Positions 1 to 8,118 are shown, counted from the stretch's first letter. The stretch: DNA of 64,000 bases from Rhinopithecimicrobium faecis (GCA_017942165.1 JAGKSB010000006.1:124001-188000); one strand, 5' to 3'. Notes: generated by a model from the letters alone, not told the origin. Translations and numbers: made by a program.

Positions 1-1
1 A

Positions 2-52
2 GCGTTTGTACAAGCCCATTTATCCTTAAAGGCAGGAGCGAAGTTAAACTAA
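2..52 (+). CDS. possible 3' end of an upstream gene (partial, unidentified)
   Basis: Frame 2 is open from the window edge to a TAA at 50-52 and would encode the C-terminal residues AFVQAHLSLKAGAKLN. The stop lies 11 bases before the ATG of the Cas12f-like gene, a spacing typical of an operon. I cannot identify the protein from 16 residues. The other two frames are either open into the next gene without a start (frame 1) or stop at 27-29 (frame 3), so frame 2 is the best but weak candidate. Confidence 0.25.
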   Translation, partial: AFVQAHLSLKAGAKLN

Positions 53-63
53 ATTTAAAATGT

Positions 64-1161
64 ATGTCGAAAGAAAATACCATCGTACTGACGCGTAAGA
101 TTCAAGTTTTTATAGACTGTGATGAATTGGAACAGAAAAGAGCCTATTATAAGATGATTTATCTCTGGCAGAATCTCTGCTTCCGAGCAGCTAACTATAT
201 CTTTACGCATCAGTATATTCAAGATCAACTAAAGGAGTTTTTGTATTTAAAAGATGAATTTAAGGTGAAGCTGACGAACTATTTACAAGGGCAGGAGGGC
301 ATTTTTAATACCTCTCGCATGAATACTACCTATCGTCTATTGTCCGAGAAATATAAAGGTATATTGCCTTCGGATATATTTTCCAATCTTAATAACACGC
401 TTATTAAGCATTATAACTCCGAAAAGCAAGATTATTGGAAAGGTGTCAAGTCGCTAAGGAATTATAAAAGAAATATCCCTATTCCCTTTTCAGCGCGATC
501 GATTAGATTTAAAGTGAATGAAAATTCCCATAATTTTAAGTTTTCGCTGTTCAAAATTCCCTTTCAAACGTATTTAGGAAAAGATAAAACCGATAAAAAG
601 ATGCTTCTTCAGCGGGTGATTAAAGGTTCTTTGAAAATGTGTTCCTCCAGCCTCAAGATAGATAAGAATAAAATCTACTTGATTGTATCCTTCGAAATGG
701 AAAAAGATAACCATGTCTTAGATAAAAACATCATTGCTGAAGCTGACCTATCACTGGAATTTCCTATTACCGTAAAAATTGGTGCTGATCATTATCAAAT
801 AGGCAATAAGGAAGAATATCTCCACCGCAGGCTGGCCATACAATCTGCCAGACAGCGTTTATTAAAGGGAGCAACCTATAATCGGGGAGGGAATGGTAGA
901 AAGCGGAAGCTGAAAAGTCTAGTCGATTACGCTCAGAAAGAGAAAAATTATGTCAATAATAAACTCCATAATTATTCTAAACGCTTGATTGAATTATGCG
1001 TCCGCTATCAGGTAGGAACAATCCTGCTGGTGAATCAAGATCAAAAGGAGAAATTTGCCCGTGAGGAAGGATTTATTCTTAGAAATTGGAGCTTTTATGG
1101 CTTAAAAGAAAAAATATATTATAAAGCAGAAAAAGCGGGCATATATATTATTGAAGAATAA
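64..1161 (+). CDS. nuclease-dead, C-terminally truncated Cas12f/TnpB-like protein
   Basis: The 365-residue protein has the layout of a compact type V effector of the Cas12f/TnpB group. The N-terminal half (about 1-215) is the helical and wedge-like region beginning with TRKIQVFID. A RuvC-like half follows. RuvC-I is visible at EADLSLEFPI, with the expected Asp at residue 228. The bridge stretch NGRKRKLKSLVDYAQKEKN (277-295) is very like the GRKRK...KEKNF segment of Cas12f proteins, and RNWSFYGLKEKIYYKAEKAG (340-359) matches the region after RuvC-II. Two catalytic features are missing. RuvC-II reads TILLVNQDQ, with Asn324 where Glu is expected, and the protein stops at residue 365, before the zinc ribbon and RuvC-III Asp. 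The three frames after the stop do not encode the missing part, so this is not a simple frameshift. No transposase gene lies beside it on the visible side. Inference: an RNA-binding DNA-recognition protein without cleavage activity, possibly a domesticated regulator. The family call is fairly sure; the role is inferred. Confidence 0.75.
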   Translation: MSKENTIVLTRKIQVFIDCDELEQKRAYYKMIYLWQNLCFRAANYIFTHQYIQDQLKEFLYLKDEFKVKLTNYLQGQEGIFNTSRMNTTYRLLSEKYKGILPSDIFSNLNNTLIKHYNSEKQDYWKGVKSLRNYKRNIPIPFSARSIRFKVNENSHNFKFSLFKIPFQTYLGKDKTDKKMLLQRVIKGSLKMCSSSLKIDKNKIYLIVSFEMEKDNHVLDKNIIAEADLSLEFPITVKIGADHYQIGNKEEYLHRRLAIQSARQRLLKGATYNRGGNGRKRKLKSLVDYAQKEKNYVNNKLHNYSKRLIELCVRYQVGTILLVNQDQKEKFAREEGFILRNWSFYGLKEKIYYKAEKAGIYIIEE

Positions 1162-1172
1162 TATAGCTATAC

Positions 1173-1276
1173 GCTGAGGTTGCTTGTGACACCGTAGGGT
1201 GAGGTTCTTGTTAGCACTCACTAAATTACAGCTTATCGTAATACACAATATAGGACGGGCTTTTAATATAATTTTT
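1173..1276 (+). ncRNA. candidate structured (guide-like) RNA downstream of the Cas12f-like gene
   Basis: The 115 bases between the Cas12f-like stop and the terminator have no ORF but can fold. An outer GCTG (1173-1176) can pair with CAGC (1229-1232). Inside it, CACC (1190-1193) can pair with GGTG (1198-1201), or GTGAG (1199-1203) with CTCAC (1217-1221). An imperfect direct repeat is present: TGAGGTT at 1175 and 1200, each followed by CTTGT. About 44 bases (1233-1276) remain between the fold and the terminator, enough for a guide segment. Guide RNAs of Cas12f/TnpB relatives are commonly encoded at the 3' side of the nuclease gene, which is the basis for this call. Neither the boundaries nor expression can be shown from sequence. 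Confidence 0.4.
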
Positions 1277-1309
1277 AAAAAAAAGGAGAATTAATTCTCC
1301 TTTTTTTTT
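1277..1309. terminator. bidirectional intrinsic terminator
   Basis: The palindrome GGAGAATTAATTCTCC (1285-1300) is flanked by eight A residues on the left and a run of T on the right, so it can terminate transcription from both sides. It separates the Cas12f-like/RNA unit from the convergent methyltransferase gene, and the last codons of the latter lie inside it. Confidence 0.85.
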
Positions 1310-2004
1310 GGTTCCATGCGAACTAAATATTGGTCATTCTCATCCTCAAAGAGTACTTGAACGACCCAATCCATCTCATGGGCAATTTCTATCAGTTTTT
1401 TTTGATCAATATATAACCAGCGGAAAGGAGCTCCTTGTTCTCCATTATAGGCATAATGATAGGAGATCTCTCCGAAATAGTGTGCTGGACGGGGAACCTC
1501 ATATTCATCGTATAAATAAGAAATATCCGAAGAGTCAAAGAGTAATTGGCCACGATCCGTAAGGAGGGTCTTCGCAAAGGTTAGCAGCTCCCTAAAGCCG
1601 TCTATGGTTCCCGTAAGACCTATTCCATTCATCAAAAATAATAAGGTGTCATATTTCTTATCGGTAAGATTAAAGAAATCCTGCTCCAAAATATGCTTTA
1701 CGCCACGCTGCTGCATAATCGTGCAGGCAATAGCGGAAAGCTCAATGGCCTCTACATCAACCTTCTTATCTTGCAGATAGAGACTGTGGCAGCCAGCACC
1801 GGCCCCCACATCAAGCACCTTCCCATCGGTTAAGGAGAGCGCTATATATTCTAACTCCGTAAAATCTTCTTCCTCACGGAAGAATACCTCCACAGGCATC
1901 TCTTCTGTGTCGCCGTAGCTGCTATGTAATAAAAGTGGCTTTTGTGCCGCTTCAGGGTTTTTATAATAAGCAAGTAATGCTTCTCCGTAAACGTCTTTAA
2001 CCAT
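1291..2004 (-). CDS. class I SAM-dependent methyltransferase
   Basis: The 237-residue protein has a Rossmann-type methyltransferase core. Motif I is VLDVGAGAGC (63-72), followed by an acidic end of strand beta-2 (VEAIELS, 86-90) and a motif IV-like segment LLFLMNGIGL. The substrate is unknown; the sequence resembles small-molecule methyltransferases of the Methyltransf_25 type. The start codon overlaps the end of pncB by 8 bases, so translational coupling and co-transcription are likely. The C-terminal residues (PKKKEN) are encoded by the terminator stem. A metabolic link to pncB (methylation in NAD metabolism) is possible but not shown. Confidence 0.8.
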   Translation of the reverse strand: MVKDVYGEALLAYYKNPEAAQKPLLLHSSYGDTEEMPVEVFFREEEDFTELEYIALSLTDGKVLDVGAGAGCHSLYLQDKKVDVEAIELSAIACTIMQQRGVKHILEQDFFNLTDKKYDTLLFLMNGIGLTGTIDGFRELLTFAKTLLTDRGQLLFDSSDISYLYDEYEVPRPAHYFGEISYHYAYNGEQGAPFRWLYIDQKKLIEIAHEMDWVVQVLFEDENDQYLVRMEPKKKEN

Positions 2005-3172
2005 TGGTAATTAATAAGAGTTTTTTCGCTAAATCTATCGTTTCTATATCACCTGTATGTTTTTTAGGCTCATCGGATAGTTTAATTACCGGCGTCCATT
2101 TGCCATCTTCAGGTTGTGTCTCAGTCATTTTTAGTACGATGTTCATAGACTTCAAGCCAACATCATTGGTGAAGTTCGTACCTACCCCAAAAGAGGTTCC
2201 TATTTTACCTTTACAGTAACGGGCGATACGTTCAACTTTCTCGTAGTCTAAACCATCTGAAAAAATAATGGTCTTAGAAGTCGGGTCAATACCATTTTTT
2301 ATGTAGTGTGCGATTGTTTTATCAGCAAATTCAATCGGATCACCGGAATCATGACGCACACCATCGAATAATTTCGTTAGCTTTTTATCAAACTGTTCGA
2401 AAAATTTCTCCGTTGTATAGGTGTCAGATAAGGCGATTCCTAGGTCCCCACGGAATACGTCAGACCAGTGTTCTAAACCTAGTAAATTGGCCATCTTAAA
2501 GCCGAATTTTGCGGCATGGAACATAAACCACTCATGGGCATGTGTGCCGATAGGTTTGGTATTGTATTTCATGGCAAAATAGATATTACTCGTACCTATA
2601 AAGGTGCCTTTACCAAACTTCTTTAGATTTCCAACGACTAAATCTTGGACCTCAAAAGAATGCCTCCGGCGTGTTCCAAAGTCTGCAATGGTGATATTTA
2701 ATTTATCGTACTTTTCAATTTTAGTTTTCGCTAATTCCAATACTTGCTCATCCGTTTGACGTACTTGTCCTGTTTCTTGATAATATAGCTCGCAAATTAA
2801 AGACATAATCGGTACTTCCCACAGGATAGTACGATACCAATAGCCTTCAATATGCACTTCTAAATCTTCACCATCTTGAAGGATGGTGACCTCCTCAGGG
2901 TCGTAGCGGTACCCTTGTAAAAAATCAAAATACGTAGGGTCTATATAAGGACAAGTGTTTGAAAAGAAATCTTTTTCTGACTTACTAAGTTTTAATTTTG
3001 CCATTTCATCTATGGAAGCTCGCAACTTTTTATCAAAACCAGCTGGAAATTTATGCTTTCCACGGTTGATAAATTGGTAACGTGCCATAGCTCTAGGGAA
3101 TAATTTCACAACAGCATATTGCATTGTAAATTTATAAAAATCGTTGTCTAGTATGGAGATGAGTTTAACCAT
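1997..3172 (-). CDS. pncB: nicotinate phosphoribosyltransferase
   Basis: This enzyme converts nicotinate and PRPP, with ATP, to nicotinate mononucleotide, the entry step of the Preiss-Handler NAD salvage pathway in the cytosol. The 391 residues fit the bacterial PncB length. The N-terminus (LISILDNDFYKFTMQYAV) is the typical substrate-binding start. GTRRRHSFEVQ (166-176) and the motif GTHAHEWF (209-216) are present; the latter contains the His that is phosphorylated in characterised PncB proteins, here most likely His213. IIFSDGLDYEK and FGVGTNFTND near the C-terminus are the phosphate-binding segments. It is first in a two-gene unit with the methyltransferase and has a likely -7 promoter element about 50 bases upstream. 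Confidence 0.95.
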   Translation of the reverse strand: MVKLISILDNDFYKFTMQYAVVKLFPRAMARYQFINRGKHKFPAGFDKKLRASIDEMAKLKLSKSEKDFFSNTCPYIDPTYFDFLQGYRYDPEEVTILQDGEDLEVHIEGYWYRTILWEVPIMSLICELYYQETGQVRQTDEQVLELAKTKIEKYDKLNITIADFGTRRRHSFEVQDLVVGNLKKFGKGTFIGTSNIYFAMKYNTKPIGTHAHEWFMFHAAKFGFKMANLLGLEHWSDVFRGDLGIALSDTYTTEKFFEQFDKKLTKLFDGVRHDSGDPIEFADKTIAHYIKNGIDPTSKTIIFSDGLDYEKVERIARYCKGKIGTSFGVGTNFTNDVGLKSMNIVLKMTETQPEDGKWTPVIKLSDEPKKHTGDIETIDLAKKLLLITNG

Positions 3173-3223
3173 TATTCTGTTTTTCTATGCTGTAACTAAC
3201 AAGTCAATAGCTGAAATGTTGTT

Positions 3224-3231
3224 GCAAACTT
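3224..3231 (-). promoter_or_regulatory. Bacteroidota-type -7 element for pncB
   Basis: On the minus strand this reads TAAGTTTG, an exact TAnnTTTG match, about 50 bases before the pncB ATG. No clear TTTG -33 element is seen at the ideal distance. Confidence 0.5.
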
Positions 3232-3265
3232 AAGTTTTTATCTAGCTAAAATAGCATTGTTAATA

Positions 3266-3300
3266 CAAAAAAGGGTAGAAATCTGACAGATTTCTACCCT
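3266..3300 (-). terminator. intrinsic terminator of the DUF6600 gene
   Basis: A 13-bp perfect stem, AGGGTAGAAATCT pairing with AGATTTCTACCCT around a three-base loop, is followed on the minus strand by six T residues. It lies 26 bases after the stop of the gene at 3326-4594. Confidence 0.85.
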
Positions 3301-3325
3301 CTTCATATAGACTGCTTCGTTGTTA

Positions 3326-4594
3326 TTATCGAGTGCGACCTCCGGATTGTGTAGATTCACTACTTCTTGTGCCACGTGAACTTTGCGTTGTGCTGCTGCT
3401 ATTCTCACTTCTAGTTCGGGTAGGGCTCACTGTGCTACTCGTATTGTTTCTAGTTGAGGATCTTGTAGACGTGATCGCCGGTTGTCTATTTTCCACATTT
3501 ATACTTACTGGATTTATTGGACTAGATGCTTGACTTCTTTGTGTAGACACAGGATTTCTTTGCGTAGACCCTTGATTAGCTGTTCGTGATCTAACTGGAT
3601 TATTCGTTGTTGTTTGACGACTGCTGCTGTTATAATCAGAAGTTTGCGGTCTATTTATATTTCCACGTGTATTACTTTCAATATTTCGTGTAACATCACC
3701 ATTCTTTCCAATATGCATTACTTGCTGCGCATTGGAAGTGCGAGTTGCCGTATTACGATTGTTTTCCGTACGACTATTTGCCGCACGACTGTTTGCTGTA
3801 CGCGTATTGCTCACACGATTTTCAGTCCTATTGTTATTCCGTTCACTCGTTCTTGTACCCCCTGTGTTGGCGTCCCCATTTGGACGATACATAGCCACTT
3901 CTTTTGAGGATACACGGGTAGAGCCTGGTCTGCTAGCATCTACTATACGACGTTCAGAAACGCGGCGCCCTGTGGAGTGTTGAATCTCCGCATTTGAGGG
4001 ACCTGAGGCATAGTAATGATTATTTACGATGCGTGTATTGTTAATTATATATGTATTATTTATTGCATAGTGGCGACGGTCTTGATTTACATAATAACGG
4101 TGCATTCTCCGATTCCCAATATAGCGTGACGGTAAGAAGGTCCATAGTAAATCGGCTATTCCTAGAGAAACATTAATACTCATATTCGGTCCTAGCGGTG
4201 CCCATCCATAATATCCACCTCCTGAGCGCCAACTTACCCAAGCTGGAGCCCATTCATAGCCAGGAATCCAAGCCCAGCCATAGTTATTTGAATAGTTCCA
4301 GCGACCGTAATGAAAAGGGGCCCAGCCCCAGTCGTACCCTGAAACCCAGGTGTTACCATAATTTGTCTGCTCCCAATAACCATTCGAGCTGTAAGGTTGA
4401 AAACCTTCTTCAGCATATGGAATCCAAACATCCCCATATTGATTATCGTATACCCATTCCCCATAGGGAGCTAATTCCTCGTAAAAAAGTTGGAAAGAAA
4501 CATTTCCATATTGCGCTTGCGCAACCTTTGTGCTTCCAAGGCCGAATACGACTAGGAAGGTCAAAACTAAAATCTTAATATTTTTCATATTCAC
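3326..4594 (-). CDS. secreted DUF6600-type protein with disordered C-terminus
   Basis: The 422 residues begin with a Sec signal peptide (about 1-28, cleavage after VAQAQ). Residues 30-145 are very rich in Trp, Tyr and Gly, with repeated units such as YGEWVYDNQYGDVWIP, YGNTWVSGYDWGWAPF and YGWAWIPGYEWAPAWV. This pattern defines the DUF6600 family. The C-terminal 200 residues are low complexity, made of Asn, Ser, Thr and Arg, and probably disordered. No catalytic motif is visible. The protein is presumably periplasmic or surface-located; its function is unknown. An alternative start two codons downstream (MKNIKIL) is equally plausible. It stands alone, with its own terminator. Confidence 0.75.
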   Translation of the reverse strand: MNMKNIKILVLTFLVVFGLGSTKVAQAQYGNVSFQLFYEELAPYGEWVYDNQYGDVWIPYAEEGFQPYSSNGYWEQTNYGNTWVSGYDWGWAPFHYGRWNYSNNYGWAWIPGYEWAPAWVSWRSGGGYYGWAPLGPNMSINVSLGIADLLWTFLPSRYIGNRRMHRYYVNQDRRHYAINNTYIINNTRIVNNHYYASGPSNAEIQHSTGRRVSERRIVDASRPGSTRVSSKEVAMYRPNGDANTGGTRTSERNNNRTENRVSNTRTANSRAANSRTENNRNTATRTSNAQQVMHIGKNGDVTRNIESNTRGNINRPQTSDYNSSSRQTTTNNPVRSRTANQGSTQRNPVSTQRSQASSPINPVSINVENRQPAITSTRSSTRNNTSSTVSPTRTRSENSSSTTQSSRGTRSSESTQSGGRTR

Positions 4595-4767
4595 AGCGCA
4601 TTAATTAGTGGATGAAATAGTTGAAGGTATGACACTGAAAATGCTTTTAGGTTTAATTAATTATTGAAAATAAAAAAACAAAAGACAGTACATTAACGTA
4701 TTGTAAATACAAGAGAGAAAGATGGAAAAGTAAATTTTCAAGTCAATGTAATTTTGTAAAGATACTG

Positions 4768-4797
4768 TTTGAATAGGCCGTCTTTTTTGTACCTTTA
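4768..4797 (+). promoter_or_regulatory. promoter of the mla operon
   Basis: A -33 TTTG (4768-4771) and a -7-like TACCTTTA (4790-4797) are separated by 18 bases, close to the Bacteroidota consensus TTTG-N19-TAnnTTTG. The predicted start of transcription lies about 45 bases before mlaE. The rest of the 4595-4848 gap is AT-rich and shows nothing else. Confidence 0.55.
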
Positions 4798-4848
4798 CGC
4801 ACTTAATTTACGGTTTGTGCTTATTGCCGATTAGAAAAATTATCATTA

Positions 4849-5607
4849 ATGATTAAAAAAATAAAGTCAATTCTTATAGAATTTGCGCACATACATCGCT
4901 ATTTAATGAAATTCTTTAGAGAGTTAGTAACTCCTCCTTATGAATTCAAAGAAATAATTCGTCAGTGCTTTGAAATAGGGTGGAAGTCACTGCCGTTAAT
5001 AAGCATGACAGGATTTATTGTAGGGTTTGTATTTACAAAGCAATCAAGGCCTTCATTAGAGGAATTTGGAGCTACCTCTTGGTTACCTTCTTTAATTTCA
5101 ATAGCTATCGTGCGATCATTAGCCCCTTTAGTAACCGCTTTAATTGCGGCCGGAAAGATAGGTTCTCAGATTGGTGCTGAGTTGAGTTCTATGAAAGTTA
5201 CAGAGCAGATAGATGCGATGGAAGTTTCTGGAACGAATCCATTTAAGTATTTGGTCGTAAGTAGAGTGATTGCTACTACGATTGGTATTCCAATACTGTG
5301 TTTTTATGTTTCTGGCATCGGCTTATTGGGGGGATATTTATCTATCCGTATACACGATCAGATGAGCTTTTTAAGTTTCTTTACTCAGGTATTTGAAGCA
5401 ATAGGCTATATTGATTTGAGCGCTATGATACTGCGTGCCGTCGTATTTGGATTTACCATTGGTGCAGTTAGCTGCTACGCTGGATTTAACTCTTCCAAGG
5501 GTACCGAAGGGGTGGGGAAAGCGGCTAATTCTGCTGTAGTAACTTCCATGTTCCTTGTCTTTTTAGAAGAAATTATTATCGTACAATTTTTAGCTATATT
5601 TAATTAA
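4849..5607 (+). CDS. mlaE: MlaE-family ABC transporter permease
   Basis: This is the inner-membrane permease of an MCE/Mla-type phospholipid transport system, which moves lipids between the inner and outer membranes to maintain outer-membrane asymmetry. The 252 residues match the family length. The family signature region IGSQIGAELSSMKVTEQIDAMEVSGTNP (about residues 103-130) contains the conserved E-Q-x-D-A-M-x-x-x-G core, and about five hydrophobic segments follow. It is first in a tight operon, one base before mlaF, with mlaD next. Bacteroidota loci commonly lack mlaB and mlaC here, as in this window. Confidence 0.93.
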   Translation: MIKKIKSILIEFAHIHRYLMKFFRELVTPPYEFKEIIRQCFEIGWKSLPLISMTGFIVGFVFTKQSRPSLEEFGATSWLPSLISIAIVRSLAPLVTALIAAGKIGSQIGAELSSMKVTEQIDAMEVSGTNPFKYLVVSRVIATTIGIPILCFYVSGIGLLGGYLSIRIHDQMSFLSFFTQVFEAIGYIDLSAMILRAVVFGFTIGAVSCYAGFNSSKGTEGVGKAANSAVVTSMFLVFLEEIIIVQFLAIFN

Positions 5608-5608
5608 T

Positions 5609-6382
5609 ATGCACAAGCCAAAAATTCAGGTAGACACCTCCAATGTTGTAATCGATGTACGGAAGATAAGTAAATCGTTTGGTGATTTACATATTTTGCA
5701 GGAAGTAGACTTACAGTTATATAATGGGGAAAACTTAGTGGTATTAGGCCGTTCTGGAACCGGAAAATCGGTGTTAATAAAACTAATTTCAGGTTTGTTA
5801 AAGCCTGATGCTGGGGAAATTCAAGTACTCGGCCAGCATGTCAATCAATTAAATGAATCCGAGCTGCGGGAGCTACGCCTAAAAATAGGTTTTTCTTTTC
5901 AAAATTCGGCCCTTTATGACTCGATGACCGTGCGTGAAAATCTGGAGTTCCCTTTAATACGAAATAAAAGAAATTTAACCCGTGCAGAAATCAACCGAGA
6001 GGTAGAGGATGTACTCGATGGGGTAGGGATGTTATCCTCCATCAACCAAATGCCTTCGGAGTTGTCCGGGGGACAACGTAAGCGTATAGGTATTGCGCGG
6101 ACGCTTATCTTACGTCCAGAAATAATGATGTATGATGAGCCTACTGCAGGTTTAGATCCCATTACATGTTTGGATATTAATGGCTTAATTAATGAGGTGC
6201 AAGAGCGCTATCAGACATCTTCCATTATTATTACCCATGATCTTGCCTGTGCAAAGACGGTGGGTGATCGCATAGTGATGCTGTTAGATTCTAAATTCGA
6301 ACGTCAGGGAACGTTCGAACAAATTTTTAATTCCGAAGATGAGCGCGTTAAAGCGTTTTATGATTATAATTTTATACTATAG
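5609..6382 (+). CDS. mlaF: MlaF-family ABC transporter ATPase
   Basis: This cytoplasmic ATPase powers the MlaE permease. The 257 residues carry Walker A GRSGTGKS (about 47-54), the ABC signature LSGGQRKRIGIAR, Walker B IMMYDEPTAGLDP and the switch His in IIITHD. The start follows the mlaE stop by one base, which indicates translational coupling. The gene order E-F-D is the common one for MCE transporters. Confidence 0.93.
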   Translation: MHKPKIQVDTSNVVIDVRKISKSFGDLHILQEVDLQLYNGENLVVLGRSGTGKSVLIKLISGLLKPDAGEIQVLGQHVNQLNESELRELRLKIGFSFQNSALYDSMTVRENLEFPLIRNKRNLTRAEINREVEDVLDGVGMLSSINQMPSELSGGQRKRIGIARTLILRPEIMMYDEPTAGLDPITCLDINGLINEVQERYQTSSIIITHDLACAKTVGDRIVMLLDSKFERQGTFEQIFNSEDERVKAFYDYNFIL

Positions 6383-6390
6383 ATAATATA

Positions 6391-7377
6391 ATGAGTAAAG
6401 AAGAAACTAAAAGATCAGTAATAGTTGGCCTATTTGTATTTATTGGATTAGCTATTTTAATTGCAGGTATCGTTGTATTGGGTAGCCAGCAAAAGAAATT
6501 CACTAAAACTATTGAAGTGAAGACCACTTTTCATGACGTAAATGGCTTGAAAGTAGGTTCGAATGTCTGGTTTTCAGGAGTGAAAATAGGGATCATTAAA
6601 AGTATAAATTTTGAAAGTATTCAAGATGTTGAAGTGGTTATGACAGTGGATCAAAAGTCTGCTGAATTTATCCGTAAGGATGCTATGACGAAGTTGGGTT
6701 CTGATGGTCTGATCGGGAATCGTATCATTGTGATTGTTGGAGGAAGCCAGACGGCTGCAGGAATTCAACAAGGAGACTTCTTAAAATCTGCGAAGGCTAC
6801 AGATATGGAAGATATGATGGCAACCCTGCAGTTGAATAACGAAAACTTAGTGAAGATTACTACTGACTTCGTGCAGATATCCCATAATTTAGCCGCTGGT
6901 AAAGGTGTTGTTGGAGCGATGTTAAGTGACTCTACCTTAGCGTTAAGTTTACAACAGTCTATGGCTTCTATTAATCAGACTATGGCGAATGCAAATGCGG
7001 CATCGCAAAACTTAGTTACTCTATCGAATAAGCTGAATAGCAATACGGGATTAATCCATGATTTGACTACCGATAAGGCGGTTTTTGCAAGCTTACGTGA
7101 GTCTGCTGCCCAGTTGCAAGGTGTCACGCAAACAGCCAATGCGCTGATGACCAACCTAAATACGGCTTCGGATCGCTTAAATGCGAAGGACAATGCCGTA
7201 GGTACGTTATTGAATGACCCGGCTTCTGCTGCACAAATTAAAGATATTTTAAATAATCTAAACAGCAGTACAGCTAATTTAGATGAAAATATGAAAGCCC
7301 TACAGAGCAATTTCCTTTTCCGTGGCTACTTCAAAAAGAAAGCTAAAGAAGAGGCTAAAGCTGCAGAAAAAGAATAA
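6391..7377 (+). CDS. mlaD: MlaD-family MCE substrate-binding protein
   Basis: The 328 residues consist of a short cytosolic N-terminus, one membrane anchor (VIVGLFVFIGLAILIAGIVVL, about 10-30), and an MCE domain (about 35-120) with the typical FHDVNGLKVGSNVWFSGVKIG start. A long helical C-terminal region (about 140-300), rich in Asn, Ala and Leu, follows and probably forms a coiled coil. It would be held in the inner membrane with the MCE ring in the periplasm, carrying lipid for MlaE/F. Eight bases separate it from mlaF. Confidence 0.9.
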   Translation: MSKEETKRSVIVGLFVFIGLAILIAGIVVLGSQQKKFTKTIEVKTTFHDVNGLKVGSNVWFSGVKIGIIKSINFESIQDVEVVMTVDQKSAEFIRKDAMTKLGSDGLIGNRIIVIVGGSQTAAGIQQGDFLKSAKATDMEDMMATLQLNNENLVKITTDFVQISHNLAAGKGVVGAMLSDSTLALSLQQSMASINQTMANANAASQNLVTLSNKLNSNTGLIHDLTTDKAVFASLRESAAQLQGVTQTANALMTNLNTASDRLNAKDNAVGTLLNDPASAAQIKDILNNLNSSTANLDENMKALQSNFLFRGYFKKKAKEEAKAAEKE

Positions 7378-7383
7378 TTGCCG

Positions 7384-7391
7384 TATCTTTG
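7384..7391 (+). promoter_or_regulatory. -7 element before the pseudouridine synthase gene
   Basis: TATCTTTG matches TAnnTTTG exactly and ends four bases before the ATG. A transcript from it would be leaderless or nearly so. No -33 TTTG is evident, so read-through from mlaD remains possible. Confidence 0.4.
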
Positions 7392-7395
7392 ACCT

Positions 7396-8088
7396 ATGCA
7401 AATTTCAGATAAAGATGTCATCTTTGAGGACAATCATATTATAGCTATTAATAAAAGAGCTGGAGATTTAGTTCAAGTCGACACCACAGGAGATAAATCC
7501 TTGGAGGAGATGGTGAAAGATTATCTAGTGAAAAAATATAATAAGCCTAATGAAGCTTTTTTAGGCGTAATTCATCGTTTGGACAGACCAGTTTCAGGGC
7601 TGATAGTTTTCGCTAAAACTTCCAAAGGACTGGATCGTATGAATAAGCTTTTTAAGGATAGAAAAATTAAAAAGACTTATTTTGCTGTCGTGCGCACACG
7701 CCCTGCTGAGCCTGCTGCTAAGCTGACAAATTGGTTGGTGCGTAACCAGGAAAAAAAAATTACTAAAGCTTACCCTAAGGAGGTAAAAGGAAGTATCTAT
7801 GCCGAGTTATCCTATGAATTACTGGGAGAGTTAAATGGTTTTTATCTCCTGAAAGTAGAACCAATTACTGGGCGTACGCATCAAATTCGTTGTCAATTGG
7901 CCGCCATGGGATCTCCCATTGTAGGCGATAATAAGTACGGCTACCCACGGGGTAGCTCCAAAGGCTCCATCTGCTTACATGCCCGTTCCTTAGTCTTTGA
8001 GCATCCCATTAAAAAAGAAGCTATGAAGTTGGAAGCAACATTACCTAAAGATGGTTTTTGGGATAAATTTGAAGGTTTTAAAGGCTAG
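7396..8088 (+). CDS. RluA-family pseudouridine synthase
   Basis: This protein isomerises uridine to pseudouridine in rRNA or tRNA. The 230-residue protein has the catalytic motif HRLDRPVSGLIVFAKT (60-75), with the catalytic Asp at 63, and later the conserved GRTHQIRCQLAAMGSPIVGD segment. It lacks the N-terminal S4 domain found in RluC and RluD, like the short RluA or TruC-type enzymes, so the target nucleotide cannot be named. It follows mlaD by 18 bases. Confidence 0.88.
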   Translation: MQISDKDVIFEDNHIIAINKRAGDLVQVDTTGDKSLEEMVKDYLVKKYNKPNEAFLGVIHRLDRPVSGLIVFAKTSKGLDRMNKLFKDRKIKKTYFAVVRTRPAEPAAKLTNWLVRNQEKKITKAYPKEVKGSIYAELSYELLGELNGFYLLKVEPITGRTHQIRCQLAAMGSPIVGDNKYGYPRGSSKGSICLHARSLVFEHPIKKEAMKLEATLPKDGFWDKFEGFKG

Positions 8089-8118
8089 TATTAGCTAATT
8101 AATTGATTTTATTTTGTT

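Noticed and set aside
1..63. Extension of the Cas12f-like frame upstream to the window edge
   Set aside because: Frame 1 has no stop, but the residues are not family-like and the normal Cas12f-type start MSKENTIVLTRKI is at ATG 64.
3614..3983. Plus-strand ORFs of 83-97 codons
   Set aside because: They are antisense to the low-complexity tail of the DUF6600 protein and have no family features.
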